From Phycisphaerae bacterium (GTDB lineage Bacteria; Planctomycetota; Phycisphaerae; Sedimentisphaerales; Anaerohalosphaeraceae), in NCBI GenBank assembly GCA_021736615.1, contig JAIPFN010000103.1, positions 1 to 21,149 of the forward strand: a DNA stretch of 21,149 bases, given 5' to 3'. Position 1 is the first letter of the stretch. Every line of letters starts with the position of its first letter. This document shows positions 15,634 to 21,149 of the stretch, piece after piece. The translations under genes were made by a program, and so were the position numbers. The notes under the pieces were generated by a model. It was given only the letters and a program-made list of their open reading frames with translations. It had not been told where the DNA came from and did not search any database.

Positions 15634-15706
15634 CTCCCCGAGTAGGACTCGAACCTACGACCTAGCGGTTAACAGCCGCTCGCTCTACCGATTGAGCTAT
15701 CGGGGA
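15634..15706 (-). tRNA. tRNA-Asn (GTT)
   Basis: This is a complete 73-nt cloverleaf on the minus strand. The acceptor TCCCCGA pairs with TCGGGGA, followed by discriminator G. The D-arm is GCTC/GAGC, the anticodon stem AGCGG/CCGCT with loop CTGTTAA (anticodon GTT at plus-strand 15671-15673), the variable region AGGTC, and the T-arm GTAGG/CCTAC with loop TTCGAGT. The 3' CCA is not encoded (TTT follows). It is transcribed from the promoter at 15822-15849, through the decayed copy just upstream. Confidence 0.96.
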
Positions 15707-15723
15707 ATAGCTTGTATTTATTA

Positions 15724-15806
15724 ACTTTTGGCCTCGAAGCATCAATCTAGCGGTTAATCCCGATGTATATCGGGACTCGCTCTACCAATTAAACTATCAA
15801 GAAATA
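15724..15806 (-). pseudogene. Decayed tRNA-Asn copy with a palindrome in the anticodon arm
   Basis: This segment aligns along its length with the intact tRNA-Asn 17 bp away. CTAGCGGTTAA and CTCGCTCTACC (plus strand) are identical in both, and the D-arm and 5' acceptor region remain recognisable (CTATCAAGAAATAG against CTATCGGGGAATAG). Six bases of the anticodon stem and loop are replaced by the 18-bp palindrome at 15758-15775, and the T-arm and 3' acceptor no longer pair. It cannot be a working tRNA. It lies between the promoter and the intact gene, so it is probably still transcribed. Confidence 0.75.
15758..15775. repeat. 18-bp palindrome inside the tRNA-Asn remnant
   Basis: TCCCGAT-GTAT-ATCGGGA is a perfect 7-bp inverted repeat with a 4-nt loop. 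It replaces CGGCTG of the ancestral anticodon arm. Being a clean palindrome with sharp edges, it looks like a small inserted repeat rather than random decay. I noticed no second copy in this window. Confidence 0.7.
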
Positions 15807-15821
15807 GTAATCAGACGCGAC

Positions 15822-15849
15822 ATTATCTATATCTGGAGGAGTTTGTCAA
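15822..15849 (-). promoter_or_regulatory. Promoter of the tRNA-Asn pair
   Basis: On the minus strand, a perfect TTGACA (15844-15849) and GATAAT (15822-15827) are separated by 16 bp, with a predicted start near 15815. It lies just upstream of the decayed tRNA copy and would make a transcript carrying the remnant and the intact tRNA, ending at 15599. Confidence 0.65.
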
Positions 15850-15897
15850 GCCTTCATTGTTTTTTTTAAAAATTTTATGTAAAATTTTTCTGAACTA

Positions 15898-15926
15898 TGG
15901 ACAAATTAATTACGATTTAGTATTAT
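15898..15926 (+). promoter_or_regulatory. Promoter of the kinase-phosphatase-crcB-DUF190 operon
   Basis: TGGACA (15898-15903), a 17-bp spacer and TATTAT (15921-15926) point rightward, with a predicted start near 15933 and a leader of about 94 nt before the kinase ATG. It is divergent from the tRNA promoter, with about 50 bp between the two -35 hexamers. No fluoride-riboswitch-like fold is evident in the leader. Confidence 0.6.
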
Positions 15927-16026
15927 ATAGATGGATGATGCGGCATAGCGGTGAAGGTGTAGGCAAGTTATCTTGAATACTATGTAGCTCCTTTTTTGTA
16001 ATTATTTAGGCGATCGCAGAGTTTTA

Positions 16027-16866
16027 ATGAACAATCAGATTATAGATATTGATGGTTTTACCATCATAAAAAATATTGGTACCGGTGCACGAACGACAAT
16101 CTACCTGGCCAGGGATGAGGCCACGAAGGAAAAAGTCGCTCTCAAACGTGCGATCCTGGAAAACCCGGAAGATATTCGCATTTTTGAGCAAATCGAGAAC
16201 GAATACAAGGTTTCACAGAATATCGACCACCCATATATCCGCAAATGCCACAAGATCATCAAGAGGCGTAAACGCCTGAAGGTCAGCGAGGTCCTGCTCT
16301 CAATGGAGTTGTTTGAGGGGCGGTCTCTGGAAGAGTCCAATTCTTTCAGCCTTGGCGACATTCTGCTGATATTCAGGATGATTGCCACCGCTCTGAACGG
16401 AATGCACCAGAGGGGCTATGTTCACTGCGATATTAAACCCAATAACATTCTCATCAGCGATGAGGGGTCCATAAAAATAATCGACCTGGGGCAAAGCTGC
16501 AAGATCGGCGCTATCAAATCCCGTATCCAGGGAACCCCCGACTATATCGCTCCCGAACAGGTCCACAAGCAGCACCTCAGCCACCGTACTGATATATTCA
16601 ACTTCGGTGCCACAATGTACTGGGCACTTACCGGTAAAAATGTTCCGACGCTTATCCCGCAAAAAACCGACATCGGAATGCGTGTCGACGAAATCAAGGA
16701 GTTCCGAACTCCCCGCCAGATTTACAAACAAATCCCCCAAAAGGTTTCTGATATAGTAATGAGATGTGTCGAGGAGAAACCGGCTAAGAGACCGGAAAAT
16801 ATGTCTGAGATCATCGCCACGTTTGACGGACTTATCAGGGATATCTTCAACGCAAAGGCGAAATAA
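16027..16866 (+). CDS. Soluble Hanks-type serine/threonine protein kinase
   Basis: This 279-residue protein is a single kinase domain. Visible elements are the Gly-rich loop IGTGARTTIY (17-26), the ATP-anchoring Lys in VALKR (K40), the catalytic loop HCDIKPNN (133-140, with HCD in place of HRD; D135 catalytic, N140 metal-binding), DLG (153-155) in place of DFG, and the activation segment with GTPDYIAPEQ (169-178). D189 in the HRTDIFNFG stretch is the conserved F-helix Asp. There is no transmembrane or PASTA part, so it is cytoplasmic. All catalytic residues are present and activity is expected. The stop codon directly abuts the ATG of the following phosphatase, so the pair is probably translationally coupled and may act on common targets. 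The ribosome site is weak. Substrates cannot be told. Confidence 0.92.
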   Translation: MNNQIIDIDGFTIIKNIGTGARTTIYLARDEATKEKVALKRAILENPEDIRIFEQIENEYKVSQNIDHPYIRKCHKIIKRRKRLKVSEVLLSMELFEGRSLEESNSFSLGDILLIFRMIATALNGMHQRGYVHCDIKPNNILISDEGSIKIIDLGQSCKIGAIKSRIQGTPDYIAPEQVHKQHLSHRTDIFNFGATMYWALTGKNVPTLIPQKTDIGMRVDEIKEFRTPRQIYKQIPQKVSDIVMRCVEEKPAKRPENMSEIIATFDGLIRDIFNAKAK

Positions 16867-17718
16867 ATGGCTCAAAAAACCATTGACCTATGCAATAAAG
16901 CAGCAGAGTTAAATTACTCAGATAAACTACGTCATGGCAATATCATAGAGTTACCTCCAAAGGGAAGGCTCATTATCACAGGCGACCTTCACGGACACAA
17001 AAAAAACTTCAAGAGGATCACTGCTTTTGCAGACCTGGCGAGCAACCCCGACACATACGTTATCTTTCAGGAAATTCTCCATGGCGGCGAAGAGGACCCA
17101 CACGGCGGGTGCCTTTCGTTTGTATTGTTCTTTGACATCCTTAGGCTTAAGCTGAAGTTCCCTGACCAGGTTCACCTGATCATGGGAAACCACGACACGG
17201 CAATAGTAACCGATAGCAATGTGATGAAGGACGGCAAGGAGATGAACGAGGCTTTCAAAACTTCGCTGCGGAAGCGTTTTAAAGAGGATTTTGAGGAAGT
17301 TAACGAGGCGATTAGAGAGTATCTTCTCTCTCAACCCATCGCCGCCAAGACTACCTCCGGGATATGGGTTTCGCATTCTATACCCGCCGACCGTTACATC
17401 AGCAACTTCGATCATGAAGTATTCGACAGGGAACTTTTTCCAGACGATCTTCTGCGCGGCGAACCGGCCTATTTACTGACCTGGGGCCGAAAGCACAGCC
17501 AGGAAAAGCTCGACGAATTCGCCAAAGCCCTCGGCGTTAAAACTTTCATCCTCGGCCACCAGAAACAGGATACAGGTTTCAACAAAGCCGGCGACAACCT
17601 GATAATCCTGACCTCCGAGCACAACCACGGCTGCCTGATAGCTTTCGACATAGAAAAACAATACACCACCGACGAACTCGTAGAATGCATAGTCCCGTTA
17701 GCAGCGATCGAGGCATAA
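16867..17718 (+). CDS. Calcineurin-like metallophosphatase partner of the kinase
   Basis: This 283-residue cytoplasmic protein with a metallophosphoesterase/PPP-like fold probably removes phosphate from Ser/Thr-phosphorylated proteins. Metal-site motifs in order are GDLHGH (39-44), then QEILHGG (68-74) where PPP enzymes have GDxVDRG, then MGNHD (106-110), a later SHS in GIWVSHS, and LGHQ near residue 235. The bridging Asp of motif two is thus replaced, apparently by E69 or by nearby acidic residues (EED, 75-77). The first ATG starts right after the kinase stop codon, with no intergenic base. A kinase and phosphatase encoded back to back suggests a reversible switch. An alternative is a nucleotide or small-molecule phosphoesterase. 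Confidence 0.83.
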   Translation: MAQKTIDLCNKAAELNYSDKLRHGNIIELPPKGRLIITGDLHGHKKNFKRITAFADLASNPDTYVIFQEILHGGEEDPHGGCLSFVLFFDILRLKLKFPDQVHLIMGNHDTAIVTDSNVMKDGKEMNEAFKTSLRKRFKEDFEEVNEAIREYLLSQPIAAKTTSGIWVSHSIPADRYISNFDHEVFDRELFPDDLLRGEPAYLLTWGRKHSQEKLDEFAKALGVKTFILGHQKQDTGFNKAGDNLIILTSEHNHGCLIAFDIEKQYTTDELVECIVPLAAIEA

Positions 17719-17740
17719 TAAGTTTCAGGAAAGGACAATT

Positions 17741-18124
17741 TTGCAGATTTTACTTATCGCCCTTGCCGGTTCTGTCGGTGCCCTTAGCAGGTACGGTCTA
17801 AGTACGCTGGTTTCGAACATTTGCGGCGACAAATTTGCCTTTGGCACCCTGATCGTCAACGTTCTGGGATGTTTTCTTATCGGTTTTGTTATGCACATTG
17901 CCCAAACGACCGATATTATTAGTGCAGACATTAAAATGGCCGTGACAGTAGGCTTTCTGGGAGCTTTGACCACGTTTTCGACCTTCAGCATGGAGACGTA
18001 TAAGTACATCGAAGACTCTCAGTGGCTCCTTGCCGGCTCAAACATCGCTCTGAACGTCATACTTGGCCTCATAGCGACCATATTAGGACTGGCAGCAGCC
18101 AGGTTAATAGTTGGGGGTTCATAA
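17741..18124 (+). CDS. crcB: CrcB/Fluc fluoride channel
   Basis: This is a 127-residue protein with four membrane segments, the usual size for a single-gene Fluc subunit that works as a dual-topology dimer exporting fluoride. Typical motifs are GSVGALSRYGLS (10-21), GTLIVNVLGCFLIGF (35-49, with the conserved pore Asn) and VGFLGALTTFSTFSMET (69-85), with the TTFST Phe-box region. The start codon is TTG at 17741: AAGGA lies 5 bp upstream and the translation from it begins QILLIALAGSVG, as expected. It is 22 bp after the phosphatase and 1 bp before the DUF190 gene, so it is part of the same operon. Presence of crcB next to DUF190 is a common arrangement. Confidence 0.94.
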   Translation: MQILLIALAGSVGALSRYGLSTLVSNICGDKFAFGTLIVNVLGCFLIGFVMHIAQTTDIISADIKMAVTVGFLGALTTFSTFSMETYKYIEDSQWLLAGSNIALNVILGLIATILGLAAARLIVGGS

Positions 18125-18125
18125 A

Positions 18126-18473
18126 ATGCGGATACTTGAAGGCGACCAGATCATCATGCGGATTTTTGTCAATGAGGGCGACAAAATTCACGGAAAAGCT
18201 CTTTACCACGAGATCGTGGAAGTTCTCAGGAAGGAAAAGGCAGCAGGAGCGACAGTAGTACGGGCAATCACCGGTTTCGGAGCGGACACCAAACTCCACA
18301 CCGCAAGCCTGCTGACACTTAGCAAGGACCTGCCGATTATTATCGAGGTCATCGATACCGAAGCTAAAATAAGCAGCATGCGTCCGAAAGTCGAAGAAAT
18401 CATGGGAGACGGAGTGATTACACTCGAAAAAGTACACGTGGCCAGATACAAAAAAACAAACCCAAAAGACTAA
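18126..18473 (+). CDS. DUF190 protein (CrcB-associated, PII-like fold)
   Basis: This 115-residue protein opens with MRILEGDQIIMRIFVNEGDK and then has GKALYHEIVEVLR and AGATVVRAITGFGAD, the standard DUF190 pattern. It ends with a ferredoxin-like strand, VITLEKVHVARY. DUF190 proteins are small, soluble, PII-like and often encoded beside crcB. The function is not settled; a regulatory or trimeric sensor role near the fluoride channel is plausible. I chose the ATG at 18126 over the in-frame TTG at 18111 because family members begin at this point and GGGGG (18113-18117) then serves as a ribosome site 8 bp upstream. Confidence 0.88.
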   Translation: MRILEGDQIIMRIFVNEGDKIHGKALYHEIVEVLRKEKAAGATVVRAITGFGADTKLHTASLLTLSKDLPIIIEVIDTEAKISSMRPKVEEIMGDGVITLEKVHVARYKKTNPKD

Positions 18474-18559
18474 AAAATCTCCCGCAGCAATCATAAAAAC
18501 ATGCCAAAACCACGAAAACGAGCAATTTGCGGGGGCAAGTACAGTTAACCACTCGAAAA

Positions 18560-18590
18560 GGTTTACCATAGGTTTACCATTTCTTTACCA
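18560..18590. repeat. Three TTTACCA direct repeats phased at 11 bp
   Basis: TTTACCA occurs at 18562-18568, 18573-18579 and 18584-18590, each exactly 11 bp from the last. The first two sit in the longer identical unit GGTTTACCAT. Spacing of one helical turn would put the copies on the same DNA face, as in multi-site operators. The repeats lie between the DUF190 gene and the M16 protease promoter. The binding protein, if any, is unknown. Confidence 0.55.
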
Positions 18591-18607
18591 CTTTTCCATT
18601 CGCGGAA

Positions 18608-18637
18608 TTTTAATTGTCCGTAATGTCTTTTAATTGT
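18608..18637. repeat. TTTTAATTGT direct repeat, 20-bp period
   Basis: Two identical 10-mers, TTTTAATTGT, at 18608-18617 and 18628-18637 are about two helical turns apart and 46 bp upstream of the -35 element of the M16 gene. They could be a paired regulator site, but AT-rich repeats of this size can arise by chance. Confidence 0.4.
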
Positions 18638-18682
18638 TTCAATTACGTGTTTTCCCGCGGCAATATTTCCAAAACAATATAC

Positions 18683-18712
18683 TTGAACAAACCTGTCCAC
18701 TACGAGTACAAT
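18683..18712 (+). promoter_or_regulatory. Promoter of the M16 protease gene
   Basis: TTGAAC (18683-18688), an 18-bp spacer and TACAAT (18707-18712) precede the gene, with a predicted start near 18719. CAGGAG (18739-18744) is the ribosome site, 6 bp before the ATG at 18751. Confidence 0.55.
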
Positions 18713-18750
18713 ACGCCGTAACATTTATCAATACTTTTCAGGAGCCCAGT

Positions 18751-21149
18751 ATGCTTACACTAAGAAGATTCGCATTAATCTCACTAATCAGTATTTCCAT
18801 AGTTTTAACGAGCATCGGCTGTAAAGAGCAACCGGCAACTGCTGCCCCGGAAGCCCCCCGGACTTCAGAAACTTCAAAAAACGGCGAGTCAAAGCTCTTT
18901 GATTACCAGCAGATCGAGCTGGAAAACGGCATGAAGGTCGTAACTCTCGAAGACTTCTCCACTCCCATAGTTGCCGCACAGGTCTGGTACCATGTCGGTT
19001 CGAAGGACGAACAACCCGACCGTCAGGGTTTCGCCCACATGTTCGAGCACATGATGTTCAAGGGCACCGACCGTGTCGCCCCTCCGGACCACTTCAAATT
19101 TATCCAGTCCGTCGGCGGCACTAACAATGCCTACACCAGCTTCGACGCAACAGTCTACATCCAGACACTCCCGGCAAACCAGCTGGAGCTTGCTCTCTGG
19201 CTCGAAGCCGAGCGAATGTCGTTTCTGAAGATAGACCAGAATGCTTTCGACACAGAAAGAAAAGTCGTAGAAGAAGAACTCCGCATGGGAGAAAACCGCC
19301 CTTACGGAAGCCTGTACAAAAAAACATTCGCCGCCCTGTTCACAAAGCACCCCTACCAGTGGACACCGATCGGAAAGATGGCACACCTTCGCGCTTCCAG
19401 CGTAGATGAACTTCGCAGTTTCTGGAAAAAATATTATGTTCCCAGCAATGCGACCCTCGTCATAGTTGGCGCCGTAAAACACACCGAAGCCCAGGCACTT
19501 GCAAAAAAATATTTCGGCTGGATACCAAAGTATGACAAGCCCGAGCGTGTAACGATAAAAGAACCCGAGCCAAAAGAACCGCGCACGCTCGTCATCGACG
19601 ACGAAAATGCCCCGGCACCTTTGGTCAACCTGCTCTGGACAACCGTGCCGCTGGGCGACAAGGACGAGCCTATACTTGACCTGCTGGCATCTATTCTCGG
19701 GGGCGGAAACAGCAGCAGATTATACCGTGACCTCGTCGCCGAAAACCAGCTCGCCGTGTCTGCCGACGCCTCCGCCTACAACCTCGAAGACGACGGAATA
19801 TTCTCGGTAGACGCGACCCTGCCGCAGGGTTCTGACAAAGCGGAACAAATCGCAGAGTCGATGAAAAACCAGATCGCAAAGATTATCTCTGACGGGGTAA
19901 CCGAAGACGAACTCGAAAAGGCCCGCAATGAAATGCTGAAAGACCAGGTAACCGGCAACCTCACTATCGACAGCAAAGCAACCCAACTGGGCAACGCTGC
20001 GGTGAAACTGGGCGACGTGTCGCGCGTAAACACCCGCCTTGACGAGATCAAAGCCGTCACCACCGAAGACATCCAGCGAGCCGCCGTTGAATACCTGGGC
20101 AGTAATCGCGTACTAACAGTTTTTGTCAAGCAAAACACAGAAGGCTCAACCAAAGACATCGCCAAAGACGGCGTAACCGCCGCCCCGGAAACAGCAGCAC
20201 CAAAACCCGGACGCGAGGGCTCTGTCCGACCCGACAACTTCCCGAAAAAAGCACCTATCGCCAAGCTTGAAAACTATAAAGCCTCGCCGAAATTTACTTC
20301 TACAAAACTCGAAAACGGTCTGAAAGTCATGGTCGTCGAAAACCATGAGGTACCTTTCGTCAGCATTAAGCTCGGACTAGCCGGCGGCGCATGGACCGAA
20401 GCAAAACCGGGTACCGCGGAGATGACACTTTCGATGCTCACCAAGGGAACCGAAAACTTCACCGAGGGCGAGCTAGCCGAAGAACTCGAACGCAACGCCA
20501 TCTCGCTCCGCGGCAGTGCGGACATGGACACCAGCACGATCCAGGCCGGCTGCGTCACCGACAAGACATCCAGGGCAATGGAACTTATGGCCGAAGTCGT
20601 CCTGAGACCGGTATTCGACGTGACAGAATTTGCAAAACTCCGCAAACAGGTCGTCACGGATCTTAACATCAGTGAAAAGTCGCCAAGATACCTCGCCGCC
20701 AAAGAGCTTAGAAAAAAGCTATACGGAAGACACCCCTATGCCAGAACCGTTCAAGGCGAAATCAAGGACGTAATGGCCCTTAGCGACAACGACCTTAAGC
20801 TCTGGTGGTCCAAGTGGTCACGGCCCGACAAGGCAACACTCATCTTCGCAGGCGACATCACCACCGACGAAGCTGTAAAGATCGCCAAGAAAACATTAGG
20901 CGGCTGGAAGGTCGGACTGATAGAAATGGGCCTTGTAATGCCGAACATTCCCCCGATAGACCAGACAAAGATATATATAGTAGACACACCCGGCAGTGTG
21001 CAAAGCGAAATTCGGGTGGGAGCATCAGGCATAGTCCGCAAGGATCAGCCCGATTACTTCACAAGCCTGGTCGTCGGCAATTACTTCGGAGGCTCCTTCA
21101 ACAGCCGGCTCAACGAAACCATACGCGGCAAAAAAGGCCTGACATACGG
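18751..21149 (+). CDS. M16 family zinc metalloprotease, lipoprotein (3' end outside window)
   Basis: The frame is open for 799 codons to the right edge. Residues 1-24 form a signal peptide ending SIGC, a lipobox-like site with Cys24, so the protein is probably a lipid-anchored periplasmic enzyme. The first M16 half holds the inverted zinc motif HMFEH in RQGFAHMFEHMMFKG, and TERKVVEEELRM, about 70 residues further, carries the third ligand Glu. A linker rich in Ala/Pro/Lys (around residues 470-500) follows. The second M16 half starts near KFTSTKLENGLKVMVVENHE, where the zinc motif is replaced by TAEMTLSML, so it is the inactive partner domain. This is the pitrilysin/PqqL-like two-half layout, used to degrade or process peptides in the envelope. 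AGGAG precedes the ATG. Confidence 0.92.
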   Translation, partial: MLTLRRFALISLISISIVLTSIGCKEQPATAAPEAPRTSETSKNGESKLFDYQQIELENGMKVVTLEDFSTPIVAAQVWYHVGSKDEQPDRQGFAHMFEHMMFKGTDRVAPPDHFKFIQSVGGTNNAYTSFDATVYIQTLPANQLELALWLEAERMSFLKIDQNAFDTERKVVEEELRMGENRPYGSLYKKTFAALFTKHPYQWTPIGKMAHLRASSVDELRSFWKKYYVPSNATLVIVGAVKHTEAQALAKKYFGWIPKYDKPERVTIKEPEPKEPRTLVIDDENAPAPLVNLLWTTVPLGDKDEPILDLLASILGGGNSSRLYRDLVAENQLAVSADASAYNLEDDGIFSVDATLPQGSDKAEQIAESMKNQIAKIISDGVTEDELEKARNEMLKDQVTGNLTIDSKATQLGNAAVKLGDVSRVNTRLDEIKAVTTEDIQRAAVEYLGSNRVLTVFVKQNTEGSTKDIAKDGVTAAPETAAPKPGREGSVRPDNFPKKAPIAKLENYKASPKFTSTKLENGLKVMVVENHEVPFVSIKLGLAGGAWTEAKPGTAEMTLSMLTKGTENFTEGELAEELERNAISLRGSADMDTSTIQAGCVTDKTSRAMELMAEVVLRPVFDVTEFAKLRKQVVTDLNISEKSPRYLAAKELRKKLYGRHPYARTVQGEIKDVMALSDNDLKLWWSKWSRPDKATLIFAGDITTDEAVKIAKKTLGGWKVGLIEMGLVMPNIPPIDQTKIYIVDTPGSVQSEIRVGASGIVRKDQPDYFTSLVVGNYFGGSFNSRLNETIRGKKGLTY

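Noticed and set aside
15724..15806. A second functional tRNA
   Set aside because: The anticodon arm is interrupted and the T-arm and acceptor no longer pair.
17719..17740. Fluoride riboswitch before crcB
   Set aside because: Only 22 bp separate crcB from the phosphatase gene, too short for the aptamer, and nothing like it is seen in the leader at 15933-16026.
18111..18473. TTG start at 18111 for the DUF190 gene
   Set aside because: It overlaps the crcB end, whereas the ATG at 18126 fits the family N-terminus and has GGGGG upstream.
18481..18533. CCCGCA/TGCGGG inverted repeat after the DUF190 gene as a terminator
   Set aside because: The loop is about 41 nt and no T run follows, so it is unlikely to stop transcription.
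1..21149. CRISPR arrays or defence gene clusters
   Set aside because: No regularly spaced repeat-spacer units and no Cas, restriction-modification or toxin-antitoxin proteins were seen; the GIY-YIG protein is a stand-alone small domain.

Overview
The window reads as a Gram-negative chromosome segment of moderate GC. I infer Planctomycetota, possibly Phycisphaerae or Sedimentisphaerales-like. The reasons are a lipoprotein M16 protease, a diguanylate cyclase with a long insert after GGDEF, a soluble Hanks-type kinase paired with a phosphatase, an IS66 transposase of a type I associate with planctomycetes, and an energy-converting hydrogenase-like operon. The lineage is inference, because there is no rRNA or other phylogenetic marker here.

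Left part (1-3436): the 3' end of a tetratricopeptide-like helical repeat gene, then a diguanylate cyclase with its own extended -10 promoter. A convergent membrane glycosyltransferase of the ceramide-glucosyltransferase type follows. A 1.18-kb IS66-family element (3437-4617) with matching terminal inverted repeats follows. Its transposase has lost about 120-150 internal residues but keeps its reading frame.

Centre (4631-14803, all on the minus strand): an eight-gene operon led by a perfect sigma-70-type promoter. The order of transcription is HTH-EIIA regulator, two tandem HyfB-like antiporter subunits, HyfC/NuoH-like, HyfE-like, HyfF/NuoN-like, a NuoC-NuoD/HyfG-like fusion, and a ferredoxin-NuoB/HyfI-like fusion. 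It looks like a hydrogenase-4 (Hyf) operon, but the large subunit has lost all four nickel-ligating cysteines (A212, T215, S473 and N476 in their places). All iron-sulfur cysteines of the small subunit remain. This fits an Ehr (energy-converting hydrogenase-related) complex: an ion-pumping complex I/hydrogenase relative that cannot be a hydrogenase and whose substrate is unknown. This is the most interesting system in the window.

Junction (14804-15898): a start-less fragment resembling a phage or plasmid primase/D5 N-terminal region, a small GIY-YIG nuclease, tRNA-Asn(GTT) with an intrinsic terminator, and a decayed second tRNA-Asn whose anticodon arm is interrupted by an 18-bp palindrome. 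A TTGACA/GATAAT promoter precedes both tRNAs. With the IS66 on the other side, the Ehr block may be a transferred island.

Right part (15898-21149): a plus-strand operon of Ser/Thr kinase, metallophosphatase, CrcB fluoride channel (TTG start) and DUF190 protein, tightly packed behind one promoter. A non-coding stretch with helically phased direct repeats follows, then the first 799 codons of a two-domain M16 metalloprotease lipoprotein that runs off the window.
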